From positions 62,001 to 126,000 of the forward strand of contig UCCA01000014.1 of NCBI GenBank assembly GCA_900470805.1: DNA of 64,000 nt, given 5' to 3'. Position 1 is the stretch's first letter; each line of letters opens with the position of its first letter. This document shows, one piece after another, positions 9,746 through 19,048 of this stretch. Below the pieces are notes generated by a model that had not been told where the DNA came from, ran no database searches, and saw only the letters and a program-made list of their open reading frames with translations. The DNA is from Hyphomicrobiales bacterium. Lineage in GTDB: Bacteria > Pseudomonadota > Alphaproteobacteria > Rhizobiales > Rhizobiaceae. Made by a program: the position numbers and the translations under genes.

Positions 9746-10655
9746 CGCCGGCCTTCCGGTCGAGCAGCCGCTGGTAAAGCTCCTTGCGCGGGAGCCCCGT
9801 GATGCGGGCGGCTTCGGCGGCGGCTTTGGCGGTCGGCAGGGTCTGCGAGAGATCGGCGAGGATGGCGTCGATATCTGCCTCCTCGACGGCGCGTTCCGGC
9901 GGCGGACCGATGACGAGGACGATCTCGCCCTTGACGTTGTCGACGTCGGCATAGTGCGCGGCAAGCTCGGCAAGCGAGCCGCGGCGGAACTCCTCGTAGG
10001 TCTTGGTCAGCTCGCGGCAGACCGAGGCCTGGCGATCGTCGCCAAGCACATCGGCCGCGGCAACCAGCGTGGCGGCGATGCGGTGCGGGGATTCGAAGAA
10101 CATCAGCGTGGCGGGCGCGGCCGCGAATTCGGCGAGCCGGTCGCGCTTGGCCTTGTCCTTGGTAGGCAGGAAGCCGGCAAACAAAAACGCGTCGTTGGGC
10201 AGGCCGGAACCGACAAGGGCGGCCAGCGGCGCCGACGCGCCGGGAATGGGGATGACGCGGTATCCGGCCTCGATCGCCGACTGCGCCAGACGGTAGCCGG
10301 GATCGGAAACCAGCGGCGTGCCGGCATCTGAGACCAGCGCAACCGACTTGCCGGCCTCGAGGGCCGCCAGCAGCCGCGGCCCAGCCTCGTCGGCATTGTG
10401 CTCGTGATAGGCGTAGGGGCGGTTCTGGATGCCGTAGCGATCGAGCAGCACACGGGTGACGCGGGTGTCCTCGCAGGCGAGCACATCGGCTCCAGCCAGC
10501 GTTTCCAGCGCCCGCAGCGTGATGTCGCCGAGGTTGCCGATCGGCGTCGCGACCAGATAGAGGCCGGGCTCCTGCGGGCGGGCGGGAACGGCCATGTTGT
10601 GCAGGCGGAAGCTGCGCTGCCTGCCGCCTTCTGTCGTTTCGTCGTCATTGCTCAA
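9735..10655 (-). CDS. rsmI: 16S rRNA (cytidine-1402 2'-O) methyltransferase
   Basis: SAM-dependent methylase that modifies C1402 in the decoding centre. The 306-residue protein has the family's LYLVATPIGNLGDITLRALE opening (about 32-51), the ACEDTRVTRVLL motif, the SDAGTPLVSDPGYRL motif and the GE(I/V)-containing SAM site near the C-terminus. It is 5' of yraN and probably cotranscribed. An internal ATG at residue 21 (MAVPARP) is an alternative start. Confidence 0.95.
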   Translation of the reverse strand: MSNDDETTEGGRQRSFRLHNMAVPARPQEPGLYLVATPIGNLGDITLRALETLAGADVLACEDTRVTRVLLDRYGIQNRPYAYHEHNADEAGPRLLAALEAGKSVALVSDAGTPLVSDPGYRLAQSAIEAGYRVIPIPGASAPLAALVGSGLPNDAFLFAGFLPTKDKAKRDRLAEFAAAPATLMFFESPHRIAATLVAAADVLGDDRQASVCRELTKTYEEFRRGSLAELAAHYADVDNVKGEIVLVIGPPPERAVEEADIDAILADLSQTLPTAKAAAEAARITGLPRKELYQRLLDRKAGDGR

Positions 10656-10935
10656 GATATGTACGCCCTTTCTGGCTTCCGGCCTTTATGGGCGAGGCCC
10701 CACCCTTCGGCAAGGGGCTTTGGCAAGCGCTACGTGTGGGAAGCCAAGGTGATTTCTGTGAGCATCTGCAGCGAAATCGCCAATTGACCCGGCGTGCGCC
10801 GATGCGCCTCTTGCATTCATCCGCAAAATTCTGCCATTTTGCCCGTCCACTCCTCCGGTCCCAGGTTTTGGGAAAGGCATTATTCAGGCGCGTCTGACGC
10901 GCCCGGGCAGTAACGGTCGAAAGCGGTAGCATCCC

Positions 10936-12054
10936 ATGCGTATTACTATTGAGCGGTCAAACCTTTTGAAGTCGCTGAACCACGTTCACCGCGTGGTCGA
11001 ACGCCGCAACACGATCCCGATCCTGTCCAACATCCTGCTGCGCGCCGAAGGCCAGAGCCTCGACATGAAGGCGACCGACCTCGATCTCGAAGTGACCGAA
11101 GCGACGCCCGCCAATGTCGAGCAGCCCGGCGCGACGACCGTTCCCGCCCATCTTCTTTACGACATCGTGCGCAAGCTGGCCGACGGCTCGGAAGTCCTGC
11201 TCGCCACCAGCACCGACGGCGGCTCCATGACCGTGCAGTCCGGCCGCTCGAAGTTCTCGCTGCAGTGCCTGCCCGAGTCCGACTTCCCTGATCTCACCGC
11301 CGGCACGTTCAGCCATACGTTCAAGCTGAAGGCAACCGAGCTGAAGATGCTGATCGATCGCACGCAGTTCGCGATCTCGACCGAAGAGACCCGCTACTAT
11401 CTCAACGGTATCTTCTTCCACACGATCGAAAGCGAAGGCGACCTGAAGCTGCGCGCCGTGGCCACCGACGGCCACCGTCTGGCACGCGCCGACGTCAAGG
11501 CGCCCTCCGGCTCCGAGGGCATGCCCGGCATCATCATCCCGCGCAAGACCGTCGGCGAACTGCAGAAGCTGGTCGACAATCCGGAAGCGCTGGTCACCGT
11601 CGAAGTGTCCGACGCCAAGATCCGCCTGTCGATCGGCAACATCGTCATGACGTCGAAGCTGATCGACGGAACCTTCCCCGACTACCAGCGCGTCATCCCG
11701 ACCGGCAACGACAAGGAAATGCGCGTCGATTGCACCAGCTTCGCCCAGGCCGTCGACCGCGTCTCGACGATCTCGTCTGAGCGTGGCCGCGCCGTGAAGC
11801 TGGCGCTGTCGGACGGGCAACTGCTGCTTACCGTCAACAATCCGGACTCGGGCAGCGCGACGGAAGAAGTGGCGGTCGGCTACGACGCCGATGCGATGGA
11901 GATCGGCTTCAACGCCAAGTATCTGCTGGACATCACGGCCCAACTCTCCGGCGACGCCGCGATCTTCCTTCTGGCCGATGCCGGCTCGCCGACGCTCGTT
12001 CGCGACACGGCCGGTGACGATGCGCTCTATGTGCTGATGCCGATGCGCGTCTAG
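10936..12054 (+). CDS. dnaN: DNA polymerase III beta sliding clamp
   Basis: Ring-shaped processivity clamp for replication, 372 residues, with three copies of the clamp fold. The N-terminus MRITIERSNLLKSLNHV and the C-terminal LVRDTAGDDALYVLMPMRV ending, which includes the cleft that binds polymerase tails, are family hallmarks. It diverges from rsmI across a 280-bp spacer. dnaN is not next to dnaA or recF here, as is normal in rhizobia, so its position does not mark the replication origin. Confidence 0.97.
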   Translation: MRITIERSNLLKSLNHVHRVVERRNTIPILSNILLRAEGQSLDMKATDLDLEVTEATPANVEQPGATTVPAHLLYDIVRKLADGSEVLLATSTDGGSMTVQSGRSKFSLQCLPESDFPDLTAGTFSHTFKLKATELKMLIDRTQFAISTEETRYYLNGIFFHTIESEGDLKLRAVATDGHRLARADVKAPSGSEGMPGIIIPRKTVGELQKLVDNPEALVTVEVSDAKIRLSIGNIVMTSKLIDGTFPDYQRVIPTGNDKEMRVDCTSFAQAVDRVSTISSERGRAVKLALSDGQLLLTVNNPDSGSATEEVAVGYDADAMEIGFNAKYLLDITAQLSGDAAIFLLADAGSPTLVRDTAGDDALYVLMPMRV

Positions 12055-12162
12055 CGCGTCGCATTTGCCGCCCTAACTTTGCCAATTGCGACGCCCTGCC
12101 TTGTTTTGGCGCCGTTTGCCTGCACATAAGCTTGCAGCATATGCTGCACGAAGGAGAACGGC

Positions 12163-12759
12163 ATGGGTGGCTTGCGCCTGAAGGAACGACTGGGCAAAAA
12201 GTTCGACGAGGAGATCCGGTTCTTCAAGGGCATGATGCAGGGGCCGAAAACCGTCGGCTCGATCGTTCCAACATCGGCGATCACGGCGCGCAAGATGGCG
12301 AGCATCGTCAATCCGAACTCCGGCCTGCCGGTTCTCGAGCTCGGGCCGGGCACAGGCGCCATCACCAAGGCCATTCTCGGGCGGGGCGTGAAGCCGGAAA
12401 ATCTGGTGGCGATCGAATATTCGACCGACTTCTACGAACACCTCGTGCAGCTCTATCCCGGCGTCAACTTCATCAACGGCGACGCCTTCAATCTCGACCG
12501 GACGCTGGCGCACATGGAAGGACAGAAGTTCGATTCCGTCGTCTCCGCCGTGCCGCTTCTGAACTTCCCGATGCAGGCGCGCGTGGCGATGCTGGAAAGC
12601 GCGCTCGACCGGCTGCCACCTGGCCGCCCCTTCGTCCAGATTTCTTACGGTGTCGTCTCGCCGATCATCGCCCGGCCGGATCGCTATCACATCCAGCATT
12701 TCGACTTCATCGTCCGAAATATCCCGCCGGCGCATCTGTGGATCTACCGGCGAGGCTGA
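12163..12759 (+). CDS. pmtA: Phospholipid N-methyltransferase PmtA
   Basis: SAM-dependent enzyme that methylates phosphatidylethanolamine three times to give phosphatidylcholine. The 198-residue protein starts MGGLRLKERLGKKFDEEIRF and has the IVPTSAITARKMAS membrane-associated segment and SAM motif I VLELGPGTG (57-65), as in Sinorhizobium and Agrobacterium PmtA. GAAGGAGAA lies just upstream of the ATG. Phosphatidylcholine matters for envelope function and host association in rhizobia. Confidence 0.92.
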   Translation: MGGLRLKERLGKKFDEEIRFFKGMMQGPKTVGSIVPTSAITARKMASIVNPNSGLPVLELGPGTGAITKAILGRGVKPENLVAIEYSTDFYEHLVQLYPGVNFINGDAFNLDRTLAHMEGQKFDSVVSAVPLLNFPMQARVAMLESALDRLPPGRPFVQISYGVVSPIIARPDRYHIQHFDFIVRNIPPAHLWIYRRG

Positions 12760-12760
12760 G

Positions 12761-13348
12761 GTGTTCGGTCTTTATATCACCCACCCGCAGGTGAAGATCG
12801 ATGCCGCGGTGCCGGTGCCGAAATGGGGGCTGTCGGATCTCGGATCCTCGAGAGCGCGACAAGCTGCGACCAGACCCTGGGCGTCGCAACTCCGGCGCAT
12901 CGTCTCCAGCGACGAGACCAAGGCGATCGAGACCGCCGAAATCCTTGCCGCCGCCTCCGGCGTCAATATCGAAATCGTCGAGGGGATGCACGAGAACGAC
13001 CGCTCGGCCACCGGCTTCCTGCCGCCGCCGGAATTCGAGAAAGCCGCCGACTGGTTCTTCGCTCACCCGGAAGAAAGCTTTCGCGGCTGGGAGCGGGCGC
13101 TCGATGCGCAGCGGCGGATCGTGGCGGCGGTGGAAACGATCCTGAAAACCCATGATGCCGGCCAGCCGATCGCCTTTGTCGGACATGGCGGCGTGGGGAC
13201 GCTGTTGAAATGCCATATGCAGGGACGGCCGATCGGGCGGGACCGCGACCAGCCTGCCGGCGGCGGCAATCTCTATTGTTTCCGTCTTGCGGATCGGCGC
13301 CTATCATGCGACTGGACGGCTATCGAAGACTGGCAGGGATGGATGTGA
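12761..13348 (+). CDS. Histidine phosphatase family protein with THP in place of RHG
   Basis: A 195-residue phosphoglycerate-mutase-like protein. A GTG one base after the pmtA stop is chosen because the frame upstream overlaps pmtA and the homologous start is at [10 protein letters not shown]. The usual catalytic Arg-His-Gly is Thr-His-Pro here, so the nucleophilic histidine (H8) stays but the flanking arginine is gone; the second histidine is present in FVGHGG. It is followed 1 base later by pyrF, so pmtA, this gene and pyrF likely share a transcript. Substrate unknown. Confidence 0.75.
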   Translation: MFGLYITHPQVKIDAAVPVPKWGLSDLGSSRARQAATRPWASQLRRIVSSDETKAIETAEILAAASGVNIEIVEGMHENDRSATGFLPPPEFEKAADWFFAHPEESFRGWERALDAQRRIVAAVETILKTHDAGQPIAFVGHGGVGTLLKCHMQGRPIGRDRDQPAGGGNLYCFRLADRRLSCDWTAIEDWQGWM

Positions 13349-13349
13349 C

Positions 13350-14057
13350 ATGGACGCACGCGAGCGGCTGATCGTCGGACTGGATGTTCCAACGCTTGGC
13401 GAGGCCGAAAACATGGTCTCGACGCTTGGCGACACCGTTTCCTTCTACAAGATCGGCTATCAGCTGGTGTTTGCCGGCGGGCTGGAATTCGCCCGCGATC
13501 TTGCCAAGGACGGCAAGAAGATCTTTCTCGACATGAAATTGCTCGACATCGACAACACGGTCGCCTCAGGCGTCGAAAACATCGCCAAGATGGGCATGTC
13601 GATGCTGACGCTGCACGCCTACCCGAAGGCGATGCGAGCCGCCGTCGAGGCCGCCAGGGGCTCCGGCCTCTGCCTGCTCGGCGTCACCGTGCTGACCTCG
13701 ATGGACGAAGGCGACCTAACCGAAGCCGGCTACAGCGGCGATCCGCGGTCGCTGGTATTGAAGCGCGCCGAACAGGCGCGTGAAGCCGGGATGGGCGGCA
13801 TCGTATGCTCGGCCGAGGAGTCCGAGGTGGTGCGCGCCGTCGTCGGCCCCGACATGGCGATCGTCACACCCGGCATCCGCCCCACCGGCAGCGAGCGCGG
13901 CGACCAGAAGCGGGTGATGACACCCTATGATGCGCTGAAGGCCGGATCGACGCATCTCGTCGTTGGCCGCCCGATCGTCAAGGCCGCCGAGCCGAAGCAC
14001 GCGGCGCAGACCATTCTTGACGAGATGGTCAGCGCGCTCTGGCCCGCCAACCGCTGA
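13350..14057 (+). CDS. pyrF: Orotidine 5'-phosphate decarboxylase
   Basis: Last step of UMP synthesis. From the chosen ATG ([12 protein letters not shown]) it has 235 residues. The catalytic DxKxxD array is in [13 protein letters not shown] (D61, K63, D66), and the phosphate-binding end has the VTPGIRP motif and VVGRPI near the C-terminus. The frame extends upstream into the previous gene but that stretch has no homology-like features. It starts 1 base after the phosphatase-like gene. Confidence 0.96.
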   Translation: MDARERLIVGLDVPTLGEAENMVSTLGDTVSFYKIGYQLVFAGGLEFARDLAKDGKKIFLDMKLLDIDNTVASGVENIAKMGMSMLTLHAYPKAMRAAVEAARGSGLCLLGVTVLTSMDEGDLTEAGYSGDPRSLVLKRAEQAREAGMGGIVCSAEESEVVRAVVGPDMAIVTPGIRPTGSERGDQKRVMTPYDALKAGSTHLVVGRPIVKAAEPKHAAQTILDEMVSALWPANR

Positions 14058-14084
14058 TTTCCCGCATCATTCAGGAGGAAGACC

Positions 14085-14372
14085 ATGGCCAAGGGATACT
14101 GGATCGCCCGCGTCGACGTGCGCGATGCCGAGCGCTACAAGGATTACGTCGCCGCCGCCAAGCCGGCCTTCGAGAAATATGGCGCCAATTTCCTGGCGCG
14201 CGGCGGCGCGCTGACCGAGCTCGAGGGCAAGGCGCGGACGCGCAACGTCGTCATCGAGTTTCCGTCGATGCAGCATGCAGTCGATTGCTACAACTCGCCG
14301 GAGTACCAGATCGCAGCGAAAATCCGGCAGGAAGTCGCCGATGCCGAGATGGTTGTCGTCGAAGGCGTTTGA
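14085..14372 (+). CDS. DUF1330 family protein
   Basis: A 95-residue protein beginning MAKGYWIARVDVRDAERYKDYV, with the ARGGALTELEGKARTRNVVIEFPS core and a C-terminal YNSPEYQIAAKIRQ helix. This pattern identifies the DUF1330 dimeric ferredoxin-like family, whose role is not established. GGAGGAAG precedes the ATG. It is 27 bases after pyrF and likely in the same transcript. Confidence 0.85.
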   Translation: MAKGYWIARVDVRDAERYKDYVAAAKPAFEKYGANFLARGGALTELEGKARTRNVVIEFPSMQHAVDCYNSPEYQIAAKIRQEVADAEMVVVEGV

Positions 14373-14480
14373 TCGACATCAAGGCCACGGGATCGGCAAC
14401 GCGATAGGTCTTTTCGTCGCACCCCGATTGGGCTAAGACGAGATGACCCGCATCCAAATCAGCCTCCCGAGGAACCTTCC

Positions 14481-15461
14481 ATGACACTTGCCAATCTGCC
14501 GCCGCTCGTCACCGTGTTCGGAGGCTCCGGCTTCGTGGGCCGGCACATCGTTCGCGCACTGGCAAAGCGCGGCTACCGCATCCGCGTCGCGGTGCGCCGT
14601 CCCGATCTCGCAGGCTTCCTGCAGCCGCTCGGCAATGTCGGCCAGATCTCCTTCGTCCAGGCCAACCTGCGCTACCGCAACTCGGTCGATCAGGCGGTCG
14701 AAGGCGCATCCTATGTCGTCAACTGCGTCGGCATCCTGTTTGAATCCGGCCGCAACTCGTTCGAGGCCGTCCAGGAGTTCGGCGGCAAGGCCGTGGCGGA
14801 AGCCGCCCGCGGCGTCGGCGCCAAGCTGATCCACCTCTCGGCGATCGGCGCCAACGGCACGTCCGATTCCACCTATGCCCGCACCAAGGGTCGCGCCGAG
14901 GCGGCGATCCATTCGATCGTGCCCGACGCCATCATCTATCGCCCGTCGATCGTGTTCGGCCCCGAGGACAACTTCTTCAACAAGTTTGCCGGCATGGCCC
15001 GTTCGGCTCCGGTGCTGCCGCTGATCGGCGGCGGCAAGACGAAGCTGCAGCCGGTCTACGTCATGGATATCGCCGAAGCCGTGGCCAAGGCCTTCGAAGG
15101 CAAGGTTGCCGGCGGCAAGATCTACGAACTGGGCGGCCCTGAAGTGCTGACCTTCCGCGAATGTCTCGAAGCCGTGCTGAAATCGACTGCACGCAGCAAT
15201 CCGCTGGTGTCGCTGCCCTTCGGTATCGCTTCACTGATCGGCAGCGTCGCATCGATGGTGCCGCTGATCGCGCCGCCGATCACCGCCGACCAGGTGAAGC
15301 TTCTGAAAAAGGACAACGTCGTCTCCAAGGAAGCCGAAGCTGAAGGCCGGACGCTGAAGGGTCTGGGCATCACGCCGACGATGGTGAGCTCGGTGCTCGA
15401 TTCCTACTTGGTGCATTTCCGCCCGCACGGCCAGTACACCGGCACCGGCAAGGCCGCCTGA
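14481..15461 (+). CDS. Complex I NDUFA9-family NAD(P)-binding protein
   Basis: A 326-residue atypical short-chain dehydrogenase. The N-terminal Rossmann motif is VFGGSGFVGRHIVRALAKRG; IHLSAIGAN replaces a classic YxxxK active site, with a later SDSTYARTKGRAE segment. Rhizobial proteins of this form are annotated as complex I NDUFA9 subunit-like; in mitochondria NDUFA9 is an accessory subunit binding NADPH. It might support ubiquinone or complex I function, but that is by analogy. It appears monocistronic, with a hairpin downstream. Confidence 0.85.
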   Translation: MTLANLPPLVTVFGGSGFVGRHIVRALAKRGYRIRVAVRRPDLAGFLQPLGNVGQISFVQANLRYRNSVDQAVEGASYVVNCVGILFESGRNSFEAVQEFGGKAVAEAARGVGAKLIHLSAIGANGTSDSTYARTKGRAEAAIHSIVPDAIIYRPSIVFGPEDNFFNKFAGMARSAPVLPLIGGGKTKLQPVYVMDIAEAVAKAFEGKVAGGKIYELGGPEVLTFRECLEAVLKSTARSNPLVSLPFGIASLIGSVASMVPLIAPPITADQVKLLKKDNVVSKEAEAEGRTLKGLGITPTMVSSVLDSYLVHFRPHGQYTGTGKAA

Positions 15462-15480
15462 TTCATCCAACTCTGTTTTC

Positions 15481-15517
15481 CACAACGCCGTCCGTGTGAC
15501 CCACGGGCGGCGTTGTG
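15481..15517 (+). terminator. Hairpin after the NDUFA9-like gene
   Basis: Ten-bp perfect stem CACAACGCCG / CGGCGTTGTG, 19 bases past the stop codon, with further pairing (CCGTG/CACGG) inside the loop. No T-run follows, so termination strength is uncertain. Confidence 0.55.
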
Positions 15518-15603
15518 CATTAGAAATCATTGATAGGAAACCCGCGGAAAAGCGGATTTTTTTTCGCAGCGGACACGGCGGACGTTGCATAAAAGTCGCA
15601 TGA

Positions 15604-15639
15604 GAAATTTAGCGGAATTAAGAGGAAATTTAGCCGGAA
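15604..15639 (+). promoter_or_regulatory. Tandem direct repeats upstream of a small secreted peptide gene
   Basis: GAAATTTAGCGGAA (15604-15617) and GAAATTTAGCCGGAA (15625-15639) repeat with a 21-base period, two helical turns, 103 bases before the small gene's ATG. This is the geometry of a tandem activator site. No regulator can be named. Confidence 0.4.
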
Positions 15640-15741
15640 CGTTTATTGCTATTTGCCATTCCTCTGACTACACACCCCGCGCACCGGTGCTTGGACTCAG
15701 CCCCTCCGCCTGGCACGCTTAACGACTTGAAAGGTTCTTCG

Positions 15742-15894
15742 ATGGGTAGGTCAATCGCGCTTCTTTTCGCGTGTGCGGCGCTGGTTATTCTGGCCGGCTC
15801 TTTCATGGCGCCCGGTTCGGTCGCAGCCGTGAAGGGCGAATGCTCGCCGGCCTATGGTGTCGACCCCTGCGAAACCGGCTCGATCCCGCACTGA
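15742..15894 (+). CDS. Small secreted peptide, 50 residues, unknown function
   Basis: The chosen ATG (MGRSIALLFACAALVILAGSFMAPGSVAA) gives a Sec signal peptide with a probable cut after VAA, leaving a mature peptide of about 20 residues containing two cysteines (CSPAYGVDPC). A longer frame starts 96 bases upstream but its extra residues look non-coding. The two cysteines could form a disulfide in the periplasm. It has its own upstream region with direct repeats. No family recognised. Confidence 0.6.
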   Translation: MGRSIALLFACAALVILAGSFMAPGSVAAVKGECSPAYGVDPCETGSIPH

Positions 15895-15899
15895 TTGAA

Positions 15900-15925
15900 A
15901 AAAACCGGCGTTTCAAGCGCCGGTT
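15900..15925 (-). terminator. Intrinsic terminator reading on the minus strand (uppP side)
   Basis: On the minus strand, AACCGGCG - 7-base loop - CGCCGGTT is followed by a run of T. This is a textbook intrinsic terminator for transcripts arriving from uppP, although 180 bases of non-coding sequence separate it from the uppP stop. In the plus direction the stem can also close the small peptide gene. Confidence 0.75.
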
Positions 15926-16104
15926 CCGTCTGCTGCCAGCGAGCTTCGCTCGCGCTTCATTTGATATCCCGCATTGCTTTATACCGAGATCCGAACACGA
16001 CGCGTCCGCGCGGTGTGGAGGCTCTTATGCGCCCACATCTCCGAGCCGACGAGCCGTAGGGGCGCCCGGGCAATGCCCGAGCGCTTGGGTGAAGCCGCGG
16101 CGAC

Positions 16105-16902
16105 TTAGCCGACGAGGCCGTACGAGGCCATGCCCAGCAGGATCACACCGAGAATGATGCGATAGATCGCAAACACCGTGAAGCGGTTGCTCTGGATATA
16201 GGTGAGCAGCCATTTGACAGCGATGAAGGCGACGATGGTCGAGACGACGAAAGCGATGCCGAGGGCCGTCCAGTCCTCGTTGGCGGCGCCGCCGTCCTTG
16301 AAGGTCTTCAACAGTTCATAGGCGCTGGCCGCGTACATGGTGGGAATGCCGACGAGGAAGGCGAACTCGGTGGCCGAGGCGCGGTTGTTGGTTCCCGCCA
16401 GCAGCGCGACGAAGATGGTGGCACCGGAGCGCGAGGTGCCGGGAAACACGCCAGCGATGACCTGAGCGACACCGACAAGAACGGCGACCGGCCAGGTGAT
16501 TTCCTTGCTCGGCGGACGGCGGGCGGCGAACCATTCGGCGGCGATCATCCAGAAACCGCCGATGATCAGAGCCCAGGCGATTGGGGTCGCTGTGCTCGGC
16601 AGTTCAAAGCCGAGTTTCTTGACGATCAGCCCGAGGACCGCGGTGATCAGGAAGGCGAGCAGCAGCTTGCCGAGATAGGCCCGATTTTCGGGCTCACGCC
16701 AGCCCAGCAGGAGGTCCAGAAGACGACGCCAGTAGATGAATGTGACGGCGAGGATGGCGCCGGCCTGGATGACGATGTTGAACATGTCCGAGCGGTGGCC
16801 AAGCCACTGCTCCGCAATGATTAGATGGCCGGTGCTCGAGATCGGCAGAAACTCGGTGATCCCTTCCACGATGCCCAGAATGATCGCATTAATATAGTCC
16901 AT
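16105..16902 (-). CDS. uppP: Undecaprenyl-diphosphatase (bacitracin resistance protein)
   Basis: Integral membrane phosphatase that recycles undecaprenyl pyrophosphate for peptidoglycan and O-antigen synthesis. From the ATG chosen (MDYINAIILG, with GGAGAC upstream) it is 265 residues. Both BacA motifs are present: EGITEFLPISSTGHL (13-27) and PGTSRSG (154-160). About eight membrane segments are visible. The frame runs 25 residues further upstream, but that extension is polar and lacks homology. Confidence 0.96.
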   Translation of the reverse strand: MDYINAIILGIVEGITEFLPISSTGHLIIAEQWLGHRSDMFNIVIQAGAILAVTFIYWRRLLDLLLGWREPENRAYLGKLLLAFLITAVLGLIVKKLGFELPSTATPIAWALIIGGFWMIAAEWFAARRPPSKEITWPVAVLVGVAQVIAGVFPGTSRSGATIFVALLAGTNNRASATEFAFLVGIPTMYAASAYELLKTFKDGGAANEDWTALGIAFVVSTIVAFIAVKWLLTYIQSNRFTVFAIYRIILGVILLGMASYGLVG

Positions 16903-17109
16903 CAATTGTCTCCGCTTGGGTGTTCGGTCAGACCTGAATTGCGCTTGTGCCGCGGGGGAAACGGCAACGATGGTCACCAGACAGGGGCGTCGTGAGATCG
17001 AGGGAGCGGCTGTCGATATCGGTCAATCGCGTCGATTTCCTCTGTCAGGCGGCGGGCGGCCCGACTCGCTTGTGTTGGAGGGGCCAAACTTCTATAGCTT
17101 CAACGAATG

Positions 17110-17132
17110 AGTCATGACTAGGGCGCTATAAT
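17110..17132 (+). promoter_or_regulatory. Candidate promoter and operator for the GST gene
   Basis: A perfect TATAAT (17127-17132) lies 50 bases before the GST ATG, with the palindrome AGTCATGACT (17110-17119) between the -35 and -10 positions. No good -35 hexamer is at 17 bp, so activator dependence or operator control is possible. Weak evidence. Confidence 0.35.
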
Positions 17133-17182
17133 CATCGCGTCCCTGCGACGTGCACCCCACCCATCAAAAAATCCGAGTCTCG

Positions 17183-17875
17183 ATGCCCACGCTCTATCAT
17201 CACCCCATGTCATCCGCATCACGCTTCGTCCGGTTGATCCTGACGGAGTACGGCTACCAGGCAGACCTGATCGAAGAGCAGACCTGGGAAAAGCGCCGCG
17301 ACTTTCTGGCGCTCAATCCGGCCGGCACGCTGCCCGTCTATGTCGACGACAGCATGCGGGCGCTCTGCGGCGCCACCGTCATCTCCGAATATCTCGACGA
17401 GACCCACGGCGTGTTGAAGCGCGACCGGCGGCTGCTTGCCGAAGACCCGTTCCAGCGCGCCGAAATCCGCCGGCTGACGGAATGGTTCATGGTGAAGATG
17501 GAGACCGACGTAACCCGACCGCTGGCGCGCGAGCGCGTCTACAAGCTGCAGATGACCGCCGACCAGGGCGGCGGGGCGCCTGACTCGAAGATCCTGCGCA
17601 CGGCGCGCGCCAATATTCGCCAGCACATGAAGTACCTCACCTGGCTCTCCGGCTCGCGCCAGTGGCTGGCCGGCGAGCGGATGAGCTATGCGGATCTGGC
17701 GGCAGCCGCTTCGATCTCGATCCTCGACTATCTCGGCGAGATCGACTGGACTGAAGCGCCTGTGGTCAAGGACTGGTACCAGCGTCTGAAGTCGCGCCCG
17801 TCGTTCCGCCCGATGCTGACCGAGCGCGTGCGCGGCCTGACGCCCGTGTCCCATTACGCCGACCTGGATTTCTGA
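17183..17875 (+). CDS. Glutathione S-transferase family protein
   Basis: A 230-residue protein with an N-terminal thioredoxin-like domain (LYHHPMSSASRFVRLILTEYG) and the conserved cis-proline and GSH-binding region NPAGTLPVYVDDS plus an acidic SEYLDE motif near residue 70, followed by an all-helical C-terminal domain ending in WYQRLKSRPSFRPML. The S/T of SSASR is the usual GSH-activating position. The long extension upstream is not needed. It ends 12 bases before queG, so the two are probably cotranscribed. Confidence 0.88.
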   Translation: MPTLYHHPMSSASRFVRLILTEYGYQADLIEEQTWEKRRDFLALNPAGTLPVYVDDSMRALCGATVISEYLDETHGVLKRDRRLLAEDPFQRAEIRRLTEWFMVKMETDVTRPLARERVYKLQMTADQGGGAPDSKILRTARANIRQHMKYLTWLSGSRQWLAGERMSYADLAAAASISILDYLGEIDWTEAPVVKDWYQRLKSRPSFRPMLTERVRGLTPVSHYADLDF

Positions 17876-17887
17876 CGAGGGCCCTCC

Positions 17888-19048
17888 ATGCCCGAACGGA
17901 CGACAGAGGCCAAGGAGTTGAAGCGTCGCGAGACGCTGACGGCCTTCGTCAAGGCCGAAGCGCAGGCGCTCGGCTTCGATCTCTGTCGGATCACCCGGCC
18001 TGACAGTATCCCCGATGCGAAAGACCGCCTCGGCGAATTCATCGATGCCGGGCGGCATGGGACGATGGAGTGGATGGCCGAGACGCGCGAGCGGCGCGGC
18101 GATCCCCGGACACTGTGGAGCGACGTGAAATCCGTCGTCGTCCTCGCGCTGAACTACGGGCCCGACGAAGACCCGCGCGGCATTCTCGACAAACCCGACA
18201 AGGCGGCCATCTCCGTCTATGCCCGCAACCGCGACTATCACGACGTCATCAAGGGGCGGCTGAAGGAGATCGCGACGCGCTTTGCGGCGCGCGCCGGCGC
18301 CGACGTCAAGGTGTTCGTCGATACCGCGCCTGTGATGGAAAAGCCGCTGGCGGCGGCCGCCGGGCTCGGCTGGCAGGGCAAGCACACAAATCTGGTCAGC
18401 CGCGTGCACGGCTCCTGGCTGTTTCTCGGCTCGATGTTCACCACCGCCGATCTCTCTATGGATACGCCCGAGATCGATCACTGCGGATCGTGCCGCGCCT
18501 GTCTCGACGCCTGCCCGACCGACGCCTTCCCGGCGCCCTACCAGATCGATGCGCGGCGCTGCATCTCCTATCTGACCATCGAGCACAAGGGACCGATCGA
18601 CCCCGCCATCCGTCCGCTGATCGGCAACCGCATCTACGGCTGCGACGACTGCCTGGCCGCCTGCCCGTGGAACAAGTTCGCGCGGGCGGCGTCCGAGATG
18701 AAGCTGCAGGCGCGCGAGGATCTGAAGGAGCCGGCGATCGCCGAACTTCTGACACTCGACGACCCGACATTTCGCACCTTCTTCAGTGGCTCGCCGGTCA
18801 AGCGCATCGGCCGCGACCGGTTCGTCCGCAACGTGCTGATCGCCGCCGGCAATTCCGGCGATGCCGGGTTCGTCGATCAATGTCGGCTGCTCTCGGCAGA
18901 TCCCTCACCGGTGGTGCGCGCCATGGCGGTGTGGGCGTTGTCGCGGTTGCTGGAGGCTGGCGAATTCGCGCGGTTTGCGGCACAAAGGCCGAAGGATGAG
19001 TCGGACAGCGATGTGCTGAACGAGTGGAGACTGGCAGGAGCGGCGTGA
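17888..19048 (+). CDS. queG: Epoxyqueuosine reductase
   Basis: Cobalamin- and iron-sulfur-dependent enzyme for the last step of queuosine formation in tRNA. The 386-residue protein has the catalytic aspartate in VDTAPVME (D145), two 4Fe-4S motifs (C199, C202, C205, C209 and C252, C255, C259, with C225 shared) and a C-terminal HEAT-like extension typical of QueG. It overlaps the following reductase gene by one base (TGATG), indicating translational coupling. Confidence 0.95.
   Translation: MPERTTEAKELKRRETLTAFVKAEAQALGFDLCRITRPDSIPDAKDRLGEFIDAGRHGTMEWMAETRERRGDPRTLWSDVKSVVVLALNYGPDEDPRGILDKPDKAAISVYARNRDYHDVIKGRLKEIATRFAARAGADVKVFVDTAPVMEKPLAAAAGLGWQGKHTNLVSRVHGSWLFLGSMFTTADLSMDTPEIDHCGSCRACLDACPTDAFPAPYQIDARRCISYLTIEHKGPIDPAIRPLIGNRIYGCDDCLAACPWNKFARAASEMKLQAREDLKEPAIAELLTLDDPTFRTFFSGSPVKRIGRDRFVRNVLIAAGNSGDAGFVDQCRLLSADPSPVVRAMAVWALSRLLEAGEFARFAAQRPKDESDSDVLNEWRLAGAA

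Noticed and set aside
10876..10893. Short GCGCGTC/GACGCGC hairpin before dnaN as a terminator
   Set aside because: It lies between divergent genes, so it has no transcript to end, and there is no T-run.
10656..10935. Replication origin next to dnaN
   Set aside because: No DnaA box cluster seen; in rhizobia dnaN is usually away from the origin.
15926..16104. Hairpin-rich stretch beyond uppP with GCGAGC/GCTCGC and GGGC/GCCC stems
   Set aside because: Could be a repeat or a small RNA, but it matches neither repeat family seen in this window and I see no promoter; not enough to call.
17219..18880. A 553-codon minus-strand frame opposite the GST and queG genes
   Set aside because: Antisense to two genes with clear motifs and couplings; no start signal.
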